Shown piece by piece: positions 46,985-56,741 of a DNA stretch of 64,000 nucleotides (position 1 is the first letter of the stretch; each line of letters begins with the position of its first letter). Below the pieces are notes generated by a model. The model was given only the letters and a program-made list of their open reading frames with translations. It searched no databases and was not told the origin of the DNA. Both the position numbers and the translations under genes were made by a program. The stretch covers positions 1,746,501 through 1,810,500 of the forward strand of contig JNIN01000001.1 in assembly GCA_000702525.1 (NCBI GenBank), read 5' to 3'. The stretch comes from Lachnospiraceae bacterium AC2012. Lineage in GTDB: Bacteria; Bacillota; Clostridia; Lachnospirales; Lachnospiraceae.

Positions 46985-48538
46985 ATGCCGAAGTGGTTGG
47001 AGGATGCGGTGTTTTATGAGATTTATCCGCAGTCTTTTAAGGATACGAATGGGGATGGAATCGGTGATATTGAAGGAATTATAGAATCACTGGACTATAT
47101 CAGGGATCTCGGATGCAATGCACTTTGGATCAATCCCTGGTATGATTCGCCATTCAAGGATGCGGGCTACGATGTAAGAGATTATTACAAAGTTGCTCCG
47201 CGCTATGGTACGAACATGGATGCGTATCGTCTTTTTGAGGTGGCCCATGAAAAGGGGATAAAAGTTTTATTAGATCTTGTGCCTGGGCATACGAGTGAGG
47301 AACATGTCTGGTTTCAGGAGAGTAAGAAGCCGGAGGAAAATACATTTTCGAACCGCTATATCTGGTCGGATGGTGCATTTCACGGGATCCCGAATCATCT
47401 CTATATCAGTGGGGAATCCGACAGGGATGGCGTTTATATGCTGAATTTCTTCAAGTGTCAGCCGGCTTTAAATTATGGATGGGGCGAAGTGAAATACAGT
47501 TGGCAGAGCGCCTGCGATTCACCGGAGGCAATGGCAACCAGAGAGGCGATGAAGGATGTGATGCGTTTCTGGCTTGACCATGGATGCGATGGCTTCCGTG
47601 TCGATATGGCGGATTCGCTGGTCAAGGATGATGATTATGATAAGTCCCATACGCAGGCAATCTGGCGGAATGTCCGTGAGATGTTAGATCAGGAATATCC
47701 GGAAGCGGCGATGGTTTCGGAATGGAGTAATCCTTATCAGGCGATTCCGGGTGGTTTCCATATGGACTTTTATCTGGATCATCATGGAAATGGTTACAAT
47801 ACCCTGTTTCGCGATTATGAGACAGAGGGCGGGGATCACAGTTATTTTAAATGCGATGCCGGCGGCGATATCCGTCGTTTTTTGGAGGATTATCTGCCGA
47901 AGTATCATGCGACAAAGGGCCAGGGATATATCAGTATGTTTTCCTGCAATCATGATACGCCAAGACCGAAAAACAGTTTGAGCGATGAGGAGTTAAAGGT
48001 AGCATATGCATTTCTCTATACCATGCCGGGAGTGCCGTTCCTATATTATGGTGATGAGATTGGTATGCGATACCAGAATCTGACATCCAAGGAGGGTGGT
48101 TACCAGAGAACGGGTTCGCGTACGCCGATGCAGTGGACGGATGGCGAAAACGCTGGATTTAGTACCTGCAATCCGGATCGCTTGTATCTGCCGGTGGATG
48201 ATGGGGTTGATGCTCCTTCAGTGGAATCGCAAAAGAAGGAGGAACATTCCCTATATCACGTAGTGAAGTCGGTACTGGCTCTTCGACATCGGGAGAAGTC
48301 GCTTCGGGCGAATGGAAGTTTTGAAGTTGTACATGCGAAGAAGGCGGAACCTTTTGTCTATCGTCGTGGCGAGATTATCTGTATCGTCAATCCGGATAGT
48401 GCGTCAGCATTTCTACCAGAATATGTAGCTGCCATGTGTGGTGAAAGTTTATTTACGGTTGGAAGAGCGGAGAGAAATGGTTCGGAGCTTGCCATCGGAG
48501 GGCAGTCCTTTGCGGCGTTTCGGATCGTGAAATCGTGA
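46985..48538 (+). CDS. cytosolic GH13 alpha-glucosidase / oligo-glucosidase
   Basis: 517 residues, no signal peptide. GH13 regions DLVPGHTS, GFRVDMADSL (nucleophile), SEWSNP (acid) and CNHDTPR. Starts MPKWLEDAVFYEIYPQSFKDTNGDGIGDIEG, typical of alpha-glucosidase and oligo-1,6-glucosidase groups acting on imported oligosaccharides. ATG at 46985 with GGAGG upstream, ten bases after the HAD gene. Last gene of the locus; ends before a terminator. The exact linkage cleaved cannot be told from sequence. Confidence 0.9.
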   Translation: MPKWLEDAVFYEIYPQSFKDTNGDGIGDIEGIIESLDYIRDLGCNALWINPWYDSPFKDAGYDVRDYYKVAPRYGTNMDAYRLFEVAHEKGIKVLLDLVPGHTSEEHVWFQESKKPEENTFSNRYIWSDGAFHGIPNHLYISGESDRDGVYMLNFFKCQPALNYGWGEVKYSWQSACDSPEAMATREAMKDVMRFWLDHGCDGFRVDMADSLVKDDDYDKSHTQAIWRNVREMLDQEYPEAAMVSEWSNPYQAIPGGFHMDFYLDHHGNGYNTLFRDYETEGGDHSYFKCDAGGDIRRFLEDYLPKYHATKGQGYISMFSCNHDTPRPKNSLSDEELKVAYAFLYTMPGVPFLYYGDEIGMRYQNLTSKEGGYQRTGSRTPMQWTDGENAGFSTCNPDRLYLPVDDGVDAPSVESQKKEEHSLYHVVKSVLALRHREKSLRANGSFEVVHAKKAEPFVYRRGEIICIVNPDSASAFLPEYVAAMCGESLFTVGRAERNGSELAIGGQSFAAFRIVKS

Positions 48539-48572
48539 GATAGAAGCAAAATTTAGAGAAATCGTAAGGATA

Positions 48573-48606
48573 GAGCAATCGGGAGACCGGTTGCTCTTGT
48601 TTCTTT
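48573..48606 (+). terminator. intrinsic terminator of the malto-oligosaccharide operon
   Basis: GAGCAATCGG / CCGGTTGCTC with a GAGA loop, then TTGTTTCTTT. Confidence 0.75.
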
Positions 48607-48649
48607 ATACAAAAATTGTAATAATAGGGGGGTGAAAAGGAGTACGATT

Positions 48650-49861
48650 TTGAAGATATTTGTTTGTAATTTATTTAAAACATATACGGTGGCGTCCACG
48701 GTTCGTGCCATGAAGCGAATGGGGATTTCAGTGGTCGAAAAGACGTATTATACACCGGAGGATTTATACCACGATGAGGCGCTGCAGGCGATGGTGGAAA
48801 AGGATGTAGCGGCAGCAGGTGTAGATGCAGTATTTACTGTGAATTATTGGCCGGTTGTAGCAAGAGCATGTAAGAGTCTTGGGATGAAGTATCTTGCATG
48901 GAGCTATGATAGTCCACAGAATTTGCCAACGACAGAGACGATGGAATATGAGACAAATTATATTTTCCTCTTCGACCGAGAGGAAGTGCGTCGTTATCGT
49001 GAGAAAGGTCTTACGAATGTGTATCATTTACTGCTCGCTGTGGATAGTGAGCACCTGCAGGAGATTCTTGGTGGACAAGTGGAATATCAATACGATGTTT
49101 CTTTTGTTGGATCCATGTACCAGTCGGACTTACCGGCGTTGATGTCACAGATGTCAGCTTATGAGCGCGGTTATCTGCAGGCGGTGATGGCCGCACAGGA
49201 GAAAATCTACGGATACTATATGGTGGATGACCTCTTAACGGAGTCTCATCTGGATGCGATCAATGAAGAATATCGCGTACGTACCTTGGAAGCTGCTAAG
49301 TCGACGGGAATGGAGATTTCAGAGAATCAGATTCTGAAGATTTCTATGGAACAGTTAAGCTATGCCATTGCAACGCAGGTGACGCATATTGATCGATTGA
49401 GTTTGTTGCATATGCTTTCGAAGAATCGTAAAGTATCGGTTTGGACAGATGAAAAGCAGCTTACGAATAGCGACCGCGAATTATTGGCAAATGCGAAGAT
49501 TATGAGGTGGGCGGATTATGATACCGAGATGCCTCAGATTTTTGCCAAGTCAAAGATTAATTTAAATCCATCCCTTCGTATCATTCGTTCCGGTATTCCG
49601 CTTCGTGCACTGGATATTATGGGCGCGGGCGGATTCCTCTTGTCCTCCTTCCAGGCCGAGCTGATGGAACATTTCCAGAATGGCAAGGAGTGCGTGATGT
49701 ATAACGGATTGGAAGATGCGATTTCGAAGGTGCAGTATTATATCCTGCACAAGGATGAACGTGAGGCGATTGCCAAGGCGGGATGTGAGAAGGTCCGTCG
49801 CGAATTTCGTTATGAAGATCGAATTGGCGAGATGATGCGTATTGCCGGGTTGGAAATGTAA
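48650..49861 (+). CDS. CgeB-like glycosyltransferase (sub-type A, 403 aa)
   Basis: Member of the same family as the genes at 924, 2129 and 5979, but 41 kb away. Landmarks: VFTVNYWPVVARAC, VSFVGSMYQSDLP, FAKSKINLNPSLRIIRSGIPLRALDIMG and GGFLLSSFQAEL. TTG at 48650 (MKIFVCNLFKTYT) is chosen because AAGGAG lies nine bases before it and every paralogue starts MKI- or MNI-; GTG at 48632 would add six unrelated residues. Paired with the next gene, 17 bases on. Confidence 0.75.
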   Translation: MKIFVCNLFKTYTVASTVRAMKRMGISVVEKTYYTPEDLYHDEALQAMVEKDVAAAGVDAVFTVNYWPVVARACKSLGMKYLAWSYDSPQNLPTTETMEYETNYIFLFDREEVRRYREKGLTNVYHLLLAVDSEHLQEILGGQVEYQYDVSFVGSMYQSDLPALMSQMSAYERGYLQAVMAAQEKIYGYYMVDDLLTESHLDAINEEYRVRTLEAAKSTGMEISENQILKISMEQLSYAIATQVTHIDRLSLLHMLSKNRKVSVWTDEKQLTNSDRELLANAKIMRWADYDTEMPQIFAKSKINLNPSLRIIRSGIPLRALDIMGAGGFLLSSFQAELMEHFQNGKECVMYNGLEDAISKVQYYILHKDEREAIAKAGCEKVRREFRYEDRIGEMMRIAGLEM

Positions 49862-49878
49862 TAGAAGGTAGTTTTTAG

Positions 49879-51042
49879 ATGAAGATTTTATATTATACCT
49901 GGGGAGAGTGGATGAAGACCGATGTGGTCAGCACCCTGGAAGCTCTGGGAGAGACTGTCGAAGTCTTTGATAAAAAGTTAGAAAATTATGATTCAGACAG
50001 TGCGTTTGAAGCGTGCTTGCAGGAGAAATTGAAAGCGGGATTTGATGCTGTTTTTTCCATGGATTATTTCCCGGTGTTATCTACGGTAGCAAAAGATGCT
50101 GGGATACTGTATCTGTCCTGGATTTCGGATTGCCCGAATCTGACACTTAGTTCGAAGACGGTGACGAATGATTGCAATCGCATCTTCCTGTTTGATGAGA
50201 TGTTATATAAGAACCTGAAAGCGCGTGGTGCCAATGTGCGTCATCTGCCGCTGGGTGTGAATACCAAGCGACTGGATGCACTCCTTGGACCACTGAAGGA
50301 AGATATGACTTATTCGCATGAGATTTCTTTCGTTGGTTCCTTCTATCAGGATGGCTATCGCCAGCTGGAGAAGGTGCAGAATATGCCGGAAGACTTACGT
50401 GGATATATCGATGGTGTGGTGGCTGCGCAGAATCTGATCTATGGATATGATATGGTTTCGGAACTCTTTGATGAGACGAAAGTGAAGCAACTGGAGATGA
50501 TAGCACCGGTAAATCTGGGCGATGGCTATGAAATCGCAAGTGCTGAGATTTATCGTGACTGGATCCGTAAAGAAGTGACCGTAAAAGAACGAGAGGAATT
50601 GATTTCGGATCTTGGCCTTTTGTTCCCGGTGTCTGTTGCGACAGATTCCTTGCCGGAAATGTGCAGTAACATCGCCAATATCAAGAATCTGGGCTATGTG
50701 GATTATATAAACGAGATGCCGAAAATCTTCCGTGAAAGTAAGATTAATCTGAATTTCACGCTTCGTACGATTCAGAGTGGTTTGCCACTTCGACTTACGG
50801 ATGTTTTGGGCGCGGGCGGATTTTTGATTACGAATTATCAGCCGGAATTGCCATATTATTTTGAGAATGGGAATTCGATTGTCTGGTTTGAAAGCAGGGA
50901 GCATTTGTTGGACTTATGTGCTTTCTATTTAAGAAATGATAATTCTCGTGGAAAGATTCGTGAAAATGGATATAATATTGTGAGAAAAGCATTTTCATAC
51001 GAGAGATTATTGGGGATTTTGTTAAGTTCTATTAAGGAATAG
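49879..51042 (+). CDS. CgeB-like glycosyltransferase (sub-type A, 387 aa)
   Basis: Starts MKILYYTWGEWMKTDVV; FSMDYFPVLSTVA, ISFVGSFYQDGYRQ, and FRESKINLNFTLRTIQSGLPLRLTDVLG with GGFLITNYQPELPYYF. It appears closest in motif wording to the protein at 5979. Presumably acts with its neighbour on the same acceptor as the 1-16 kb island. Followed by a TetR-type gene 26 bases later. Confidence 0.78.
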   Translation: MKILYYTWGEWMKTDVVSTLEALGETVEVFDKKLENYDSDSAFEACLQEKLKAGFDAVFSMDYFPVLSTVAKDAGILYLSWISDCPNLTLSSKTVTNDCNRIFLFDEMLYKNLKARGANVRHLPLGVNTKRLDALLGPLKEDMTYSHEISFVGSFYQDGYRQLEKVQNMPEDLRGYIDGVVAAQNLIYGYDMVSELFDETKVKQLEMIAPVNLGDGYEIASAEIYRDWIRKEVTVKEREELISDLGLLFPVSVATDSLPEMCSNIANIKNLGYVDYINEMPKIFRESKINLNFTLRTIQSGLPLRLTDVLGAGGFLITNYQPELPYYFENGNSIVWFESREHLLDLCAFYLRNDNSRGKIRENGYNIVRKAFSYERLLGILLSSIKE

Positions 51043-51068
51043 TTCCGGGGATTTATGGAGTATAAAAT

Positions 51069-51632
51069 ATGGACAGAAGAATACTGAAAACTAGAAAATT
51101 AATCAAAAGAGCTTTTTTATCACTTCTGGAAGAAAAGCCATTCGAGAAGATTACGGTAAAAGAGATTTGCGAACGCTCGGAGACGGGACGCGTGACTTTT
51201 TATAATCATTATGAGGATAAGACTGATCTGATGGATGATTGTCTGAGAGATATGGAGATTATCCTTCAGGAGCGCTATGACGAGTTGCAGCAGGAGAATA
51301 ATCCGGATAATGAACTGGAAAAAAGTCTTAGAAATATGATTGAAATCGTCATCTGGGTGGATAAGAAAGTTCCGGAAGAGCGACTGAAACAAAGTTCTGA
51401 TATGCGCAATTTCTATTATCAGTTTGTCATGGACGAGATGAAGAATATGGAGGCTCGTCTTGGCATTGAAACCAGATATGACGATAAGCAGTTGAATGGT
51501 TTCCTGGTAATGGGTGCTTGGGGATTCCTTCACGGGAATAATGAGTTATCGGAAGATCAGATTCGAGAATATGCGAATTATCTGATTAAGGATTTGATTG
51601 AAAGTAATATCTTTCAGAAGAAAGAGGAATAA
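51069..51632 (+). CDS. TetR-family transcriptional regulator
   Basis: 187 residues. N-terminal helix-turn-helix AFLSLLEEKPFEKITVKEICERSETGRVTFYNHYEDKTDLMD is typical TetR/AcrR; the rest is a helical ligand and dimer domain without a recognised partner. Six bases before truA, so co-transcribed with it. The target is unknown; no palindrome could be assigned to it. Confidence 0.88.
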   Translation: MDRRILKTRKLIKRAFLSLLEEKPFEKITVKEICERSETGRVTFYNHYEDKTDLMDDCLRDMEIILQERYDELQQENNPDNELEKSLRNMIEIVIWVDKKVPEERLKQSSDMRNFYYQFVMDEMKNMEARLGIETRYDDKQLNGFLVMGAWGFLHGNNELSEDQIREYANYLIKDLIESNIFQKKEE

Positions 51633-51638
51633 GATTCG

Positions 51639-52412
51639 ATGTTACAAAACTATAAAATGAAAATCGCGTATGATGGGACACGTTATTATGGCTGGGAACA
51701 TCAGCCGGACCAGGAGACCATTCAGGGCAAGATCGAGATGGTTTTATCCAGAATGTGTGGACTGGAAATGACACAGCGCGACTTTATGGACCCGGATTGC
51801 CCCATCAAAGTGATTGGCGCCGGTCGTACGGATGCGGGCGTTCATGCCAGAGCGATGATTGCAAATGTGATGCTGGATACAGAATTATCCGAGGAGGAGA
51901 TTCGCGATTATATGAATCGCTATCTGCCGGATGATATCGCCATTCAGGATGTCAGAAAATGTGCAGAACGTTTTCATGCGCGCTATAAGGCGGCAGGAAA
52001 AACGTATCAATATACGATTTTTGATGGCCCGGTGAAACCGGTATTTAATAGAAAATATTATACGGCACTCGAGGAAGAACTCGATATTGAGGCGATGCAG
52101 AAGGCGGCAGAATTTCTCAAGGGTGAGCATGACTTTAAGAGCTTTTGTGGAAATCCGCGAATGAAGAAGTCGACCGTGCGCATTGTAGATGAAATTGACA
52201 TTCGAAGAAGTAAGGGATATGTGTATTTGACATTCCACGGAACGGGATTCTTGCAGAATATGGTGCGAATTCTCGTTGGAACTTTAATCGAAGTTGGGTA
52301 TCATCGTATGGCTCCGGAATCTATGGTGGAGGTTCTTGACGCAAAAGACCGAAAACAAGCGGGGCCAACAGCTCCGGCAAAGGGGCTGTGTCTACTTCGT
52401 GTCGATTATTAA
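51639..52412 (+). CDS. truA: tRNA pseudouridine synthase A
   Basis: 257 residues. The catalytic Asp lies in GAGRTDAGVHARAM. Other TruA landmarks: KIAYDGTRYYGWEHQPDQETIQG at the start, DDIAIQDV, FHARYKAAGKTYQYTI and GTGFLQNMVRILVGTLIEVG. Converts uridine to pseudouridine at tRNA positions 38-40. The LRVDY C-terminus is normal. Ends before a strong terminator. Confidence 0.95.
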   Translation: MLQNYKMKIAYDGTRYYGWEHQPDQETIQGKIEMVLSRMCGLEMTQRDFMDPDCPIKVIGAGRTDAGVHARAMIANVMLDTELSEEEIRDYMNRYLPDDIAIQDVRKCAERFHARYKAAGKTYQYTIFDGPVKPVFNRKYYTALEEELDIEAMQKAAEFLKGEHDFKSFCGNPRMKKSTVRIVDEIDIRRSKGYVYLTFHGTGFLQNMVRILVGTLIEVGYHRMAPESMVEVLDAKDRKQAGPTAPAKGLCLLRVDY

Positions 52413-52463
52413 TGAACGATTTTAAAGGATTTTAAAGTTAGTGACGCATTCTAAATGTAAATG

Positions 52464-52507
52464 AAAGAATGGTGGAAGATGAGATATCATCTTCCACCAT
52501 TCTTTTG
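52464..52507 (+). terminator. intrinsic terminator after truA
   Basis: A perfect stem of at least 16 bp (GAATGGTGGAAGATGA / TCATCTTCCACCATTC) with a GATA loop and TTTTG tail. The A residues before it give a T run on the other strand. Confidence 0.9.
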
Positions 52508-52607
52508 TATTTATGGGAAAAATAGAGAGAAAATTGCTTATTTCGAGTGGAGGGATTGCATGACTTGTAGTGAAAATATACAAAAACGGCGTGATGGTTT
52601 TGTGAAT

Positions 52608-52686
52608 GATTTTGAACGAAAATGATTGAAAGTAACGGATTGGGAAATTATAATACAGATAGCGGATTGTGATTGATTTTGAATGA
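52608..52686 (+). promoter_or_regulatory. fructose-operon promoter flanked by repeated operators
   Basis: TTGAAA (52626-52631), 17-base spacer, TATAAT (52649-52654). Twelve-base direct repeats GATTTTGAACGA (52608-52619) and GATTTTGAATGA (52675-52686) lie just upstream and downstream, with further TGATTGAAAG and GTGATTG copies between. This fits binding of the DeoR-type regulator encoded by the first gene on both sides of the promoter. Confidence 0.7.
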
Positions 52687-52737
52687 TTATGACAAAAGCA
52701 AGACGAGTTTGTTAATTATAAAAGAGAGAAAGTGGTG

Positions 52738-53490
52738 ATGAAGTTGCTGACAGAGGAACGATTTGCCAAGATTCTCGCCATAGTTGATCAGAATGGCAGT
52801 GCTACTGTTGCGGATCTTATGGATTCGCTGAACATCTCTGAATCAACGATTCGAAGAGACTTGAATACATTGGACAAGCGAGGGGACTTACAGAAGGTTC
52901 GCGGCGGTGCCATTTCCAAGAATGCACCGTATACAACGAAGGACGATGAAGTGAGACTCCGTAAATCTCGTAATGTAGACGAAAAGATGGCAGTTGCAGA
53001 ATATGCAGCGAAGCTGATTCAAGATGATGATTTCGTCTATATTGATGCAGGTACAACAACAGAGTACATGATCGATTTCATTAATAATCGCAGTGCGGTC
53101 TATGTGACGAACGCTGTAGGACATGCAAAGAAATTATCGGCTCTTGGTTGTACAGTCTATCTCATCGGTGGTGAGTTTAAGGGCACAACAGAGGCTATTG
53201 TAGGTGAGGAAGCAGTTACCTCCCTTGAAAAATTTAATTTCACAAAGGGATTCTTTGGTACGAATGGTATTACCGTGAAGAATGGTTTCACGACTCCGGA
53301 AATCAAGGAGGCTATGGTGAAACAGATTGCAATGAACAGTAGCAGAGATTGCTATATCCTGGCAGATGATAGTAAGTTCGGCAAGATTTCCGCAGTTTGT
53401 TTTGGAAAGTTCCAGGACGCTGTAATCTTAACGAACAGAGTCACACAAAAGAAATTCGCAGAATACAAGAACGTTGTGGAGGTGGTCTAG
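52738..53490 (+). CDS. fruR: DeoR-family regulator of the fructose operon
   Basis: 250 residues. N-terminal helix-turn-helix with the DeoR signature ATVADLMDSLNISESTIRRDLNTLDKRGDLQKVRGGA; C-terminal sugar-phosphate domain with DAGTTTEYM and TNAVGHAKKL. ATG at 52738 was preferred; two GTG codons directly before it are possible starts. First gene of the fru operon: fruK starts right after its TAG. Expected to repress until fructose-1-phosphate is made. Confidence 0.9.
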   Translation: MKLLTEERFAKILAIVDQNGSATVADLMDSLNISESTIRRDLNTLDKRGDLQKVRGGAISKNAPYTTKDDEVRLRKSRNVDEKMAVAEYAAKLIQDDDFVYIDAGTTTEYMIDFINNRSAVYVTNAVGHAKKLSALGCTVYLIGGEFKGTTEAIVGEEAVTSLEKFNFTKGFFGTNGITVKNGFTTPEIKEAMVKQIAMNSSRDCYILADDSKFGKISAVCFGKFQDAVILTNRVTQKKFAEYKNVVEVV

Positions 53491-54408
53491 GTGATTTACA
53501 CAGTAACATTTAATCCGTCCCTGGATTACATTGTATCCGTTGATCATTTTACTACGGGAAAAGTTAATCGAACCAATAAGGAGATTATGTATCCCGGTGG
53601 AAAGGGTATTAATGTATCACTGGTTCTTAAGAACCTCGGATTCCAGTCAACAGCACTGGGATTCATGGCAGGCTTTACAGGCCAGGAGATCGCAAGACTC
53701 TTAGATGTACAGGGCGTGCAGTCAGATTTCATTACAGTAAAGGAAGGAATCTCAAGAATCAATGTTAAGTTGAGATCCGATGAAGAATCTGAAATTAATG
53801 GTATGGGACCTGCAATCAGTGATGCTGATATCAAGGAATTATATGCAAAATTAGATAAGCTTCAGGATGGAGATGTATTGGTATTAGCTGGTTCTATTCC
53901 AAGTGTTATGCCAAGTTCCATGTATATGGACATTATGAAACATCTTTCTGATAAGAAGTTAGATATTGTAGTAGATGCTACAAATGATCTCTTAGTGAAC
54001 GTACTTCAGTATCATCCATTCTTAATCAAGCCAAACAATCATGAGCTTGGTGAAATCTTTGGAGTGGAACTTAATACAAGAGATGAAGTTGTTCCTTATG
54101 CAAAAAAGATGCAGGAGAGAGGTGCAAGAAACGTACTCATTTCTATGGCAGGGGAAGGCGCTGTTCTCGTAACAGAAGATGGACAGGTATTCCAGTCTGA
54201 ACCTCCAAAGGGTACACTTATGAACTCCGTTGGAGCTGGAGATTCCATGGTGGCTGGTTTCATCGCTGGATATCTGGATTCCAAGGATTATGAGCAGGCG
54301 TTCTATATGGGCGTTTGTACAGGTAGTGCTTCCGCTTTTTCTGAAGAACTGGCAACAAAGGACGGGGTATCCGCGTTGTTAAAGCAGTTGGGAAAAGCAT
54401 ATTTATAA
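53491..54408 (+). CDS. fruK: 1-phosphofructokinase
   Basis: 305 residues, PfkB-type sugar kinase. GGKGINVSLVLKNLG is the substrate-binding motif, and GAGDSMVAGFIAGYL carries the catalytic Asp. Phosphorylates fructose-1-phosphate to fructose-1,6-bisphosphate. It begins with GTG directly after the fruR stop, with GGAGGTGG inside the end of fruR, so translation is coupled. Confidence 0.93.
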   Translation: MIYTVTFNPSLDYIVSVDHFTTGKVNRTNKEIMYPGGKGINVSLVLKNLGFQSTALGFMAGFTGQEIARLLDVQGVQSDFITVKEGISRINVKLRSDEESEINGMGPAISDADIKELYAKLDKLQDGDVLVLAGSIPSVMPSSMYMDIMKHLSDKKLDIVVDATNDLLVNVLQYHPFLIKPNNHELGEIFGVELNTRDEVVPYAKKMQERGARNVLISMAGEGAVLVTEDGQVFQSEPPKGTLMNSVGAGDSMVAGFIAGYLDSKDYEQAFYMGVCTGSASAFSEELATKDGVSALLKQLGKAYL

Positions 54409-54438
54409 GCAACATATATATTGAAAGGTGGGTTTCCT

Positions 54439-56481
54439 ATGAGAGTAAGAGATTTGCTAGTAGTAGACAGCATTGACCTCGATGGTCAGGCTACCAGCAA
54501 AGAGGACGTCATCAACAAGATGGTTGACCTCATGATGAAACGCGGCAACATTGCTGATCGTGAAACATACTTAAAGGGAGTGCTTGCGCGCGAAAACGAA
54601 AGTACAACAGGTATCGGGGATGGTATTGCTATCCCACATTGTAAGTCAGATGCAGTTAAGGCACCTGGACTTGCAGCAATGGTATTAAAGGGCGGCGTGG
54701 AATACGATGCATTGGACGGACAGCCAGTACATCTGATTTTCCTTATCGCAGCACCTAACACAGAAGACAACGTACATCTTGAAGTGCTGAGTCGTTTGTC
54801 AACATTATTAATGGACGATAAGTTCGTTGAAGCTTTAAAGAATGCTCCTAATAAAGAAGCTTTCTTAGCTACTATCGATGAAGCAGAAGCTGACAAGATC
54901 AGCGCTGAAAATGCTAAGACTGGTAGCGCAAACGGCTATGACGTAGTAGCTGTAACAGCTTGCCCAACAGGTATTGCACATACTTATATGGCAGCAGAAG
55001 CTCTGGAAAAAGCTGCAAAGGCTCAGGGCGTAACAATTAAAGTTGAAACTCGTGGATCTGGCGGTGCCAAGAACGTTCTTACAGATGATGAAATCAAGAA
55101 CGCTAAGGGTGTTATCGTAGCAGCTGATACTAAGGTACCTATGGATCGTTTCGCAGGAAAGAAGCTTGTAGAAGTACAGGTTGCTGATGGTATCGGCAAG
55201 GCTGATGAACTTCTTAAGAAAGCGGTTTCTGGAAATGCTCCTGTTTACACAGCTAAGGGAGGATCGACAGAGATGAAATCTGAAAATACAGCATCTGGTT
55301 CTGTAGGACATCAGATCTATACACATCTGATGAGCGGTGTTTCTCATATGCTTCCATTCGTTATCGGTGGTGGTATCATGATTGCACTTGCATTCTTACT
55401 TGATACAATTATGGGTTATGGCGATGTCGGTGGATCCTTCGGTTCCGCTACACCAATCTCCGCATTCTTAAAGTATGTCGGAGGACTTGCAATGGGACTT
55501 ATGGTTCCAGTACTTGCTGGTTATATCGCATACTCTATTGCTGACCGCCCAGGTCTTGCTGTTGGTTTTGCAGGTGGTTTACTTGCAACAAATGGTAATG
55601 CAGCAATTGCTGATTACAGCTGGGACAACGTTAGCGGATTTGCAGCATTCGTTAAGAACTTTGCATTCGTTGGCGAAGGAAGTGGAAATACAGTATCTGG
55701 ATTCCTTGGTGGTATTGCAGCTGGTTTCCTTGCAGGTTTCGTAGTTCTTTGGTTAAAGAAGATTACAAAGAATCTTCCAGAATCATTAGAAGGTATTAAG
55801 CCTACATTAATCTATCCACTTGGTGGTGTATTTATCGTTGGTGTTGTAATGTGCTTCATTCTCAACCCACTGATCGGTCTTGTAAACACAGGACTTAGCG
55901 TAATGTTAACAGCTATCTCTAATTCAGGTATGATTTGGCTTATGGGTCTCTTACTTGGAGCTATGATGGCAATCGATATGGGTGGCCCAATCAACAAGGC
56001 TGCTTACGTATTCGGTACAGGTATGTTAGCTCAGGCAGCAACATATGTAGCAGATGGTGCAGCTCAGAACGCACCAGAAGTTACAGCTTGCTATATTGCA
56101 ATGGCATCCGTAATGGTTGGTGGTATGGTACCTCCACTCGGAATCGCACTTGCTTGCTGGTTCTTCCCTAAGAAGTTCACAGAAGCTGAAAGAGAAACAA
56201 AGGTTTCTAACGTAGTAATGGCTATGTCCTTCATCACAGAAGGTGCTATCCCATTTGCTGCAGCAGATCCTGGACGTGTAATCCCATGTACACTTGTTGG
56301 TGCTGGTGTTGCCGGAATGCTCAGTGCAATCTTCGGATGTACATTAATGGCTCCTCACGGTGGTGTATTCGTATTCGCTACAGTAGGAAAACCATTACTT
56401 TACATTGTTTCCTGGCTCATCGGTTCTGCAATCACTTGCTTCATGCTTGGCATGTTAAAGAAGGATGCAGATCAGATGTAA
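54439..56481 (+). CDS. fruA: fructose PTS transporter, IIA-IIB-IIC
   Basis: 680 residues in the order IIA-IIB-IIC. IIA (1-150) has active His67 in AIPHCKS; IIB (about 165-270) has Cys175 in TACPTGIAHTYM; IIC (about 290-680) is the membrane channel with DMGGPINKAAYVFG and FITEGAIPFAAADPGRVIP. It imports fructose as fructose-1-phosphate, fed by HPr. ATG at 54439 with AAAGGTGG upstream. A mobile Ala-rich linker joins IIB and IIC. Confidence 0.95.
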   Translation: MRVRDLLVVDSIDLDGQATSKEDVINKMVDLMMKRGNIADRETYLKGVLARENESTTGIGDGIAIPHCKSDAVKAPGLAAMVLKGGVEYDALDGQPVHLIFLIAAPNTEDNVHLEVLSRLSTLLMDDKFVEALKNAPNKEAFLATIDEAEADKISAENAKTGSANGYDVVAVTACPTGIAHTYMAAEALEKAAKAQGVTIKVETRGSGGAKNVLTDDEIKNAKGVIVAADTKVPMDRFAGKKLVEVQVADGIGKADELLKKAVSGNAPVYTAKGGSTEMKSENTASGSVGHQIYTHLMSGVSHMLPFVIGGGIMIALAFLLDTIMGYGDVGGSFGSATPISAFLKYVGGLAMGLMVPVLAGYIAYSIADRPGLAVGFAGGLLATNGNAAIADYSWDNVSGFAAFVKNFAFVGEGSGNTVSGFLGGIAAGFLAGFVVLWLKKITKNLPESLEGIKPTLIYPLGGVFIVGVVMCFILNPLIGLVNTGLSVMLTAISNSGMIWLMGLLLGAMMAIDMGGPINKAAYVFGTGMLAQAATYVADGAAQNAPEVTACYIAMASVMVGGMVPPLGIALACWFFPKKFTEAERETKVSNVVMAMSFITEGAIPFAAADPGRVIPCTLVGAGVAGMLSAIFGCTLMAPHGGVFVFATVGKPLLYIVSWLIGSAITCFMLGMLKKDADQM

Positions 56482-56501
56482 TTCTAACTCAAACTAGCCG
56501 A

Positions 56502-56526
56502 AGCTCCACTGCAAAGTGGAGCTTTT
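56502..56526 (+). terminator. intrinsic terminator after fruA
   Basis: GCTCCACT-gcaa-AGTGGAGC followed by TTTTG. Adjacent CTAG/CTAG bases lengthen the hairpin slightly. Confidence 0.8.
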
Positions 56527-56565
56527 GCTAGGTTCTAAGAGAAGGATTCTCCCTATGGTGAGTGG

Positions 56566-56587
56566 ATTGTATTCAAATAAATACAAT
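56566..56587. promoter_or_regulatory. 22-bp palindromic operator, copy 1 (before ptsH)
   Basis: ATTGTATT, six-base spacer CAAATA, AATACAAT: perfect 8-base arms. It lies 46 bases before the -10 of ptsH. A second copy, 20 of 22 bases identical, lies after ptsI at 58725-58746. Confidence 0.65.
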
Positions 56588-56632
56588 TTCCGCCAATTTT
56601 TTGCGAAAATAGTAGGACATATTAAAAAAAAT

Positions 56633-56641
56633 TGGTATAAT
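56633..56641 (+). promoter_or_regulatory. extended -10 promoter of ptsH-ptsI
   Basis: TGGTATAAT matches TGnTATAAT; TAGGACA around 56613-56619 is the best -35. It yields a leader of about 95 nt containing TTCTGC-cgtggGAAGCAGAA (56660-56681 region), a small hairpin. Confidence 0.75.
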
Positions 56642-56741
56642 GTAACATACTAAGGGAACATTCTGCCGTGGGAAGCAGAATGAATTGATACGGGGGTGCT
56701 ATACGCACAATTACTATTTATTTAGAAGGAGAGATTTTAAA

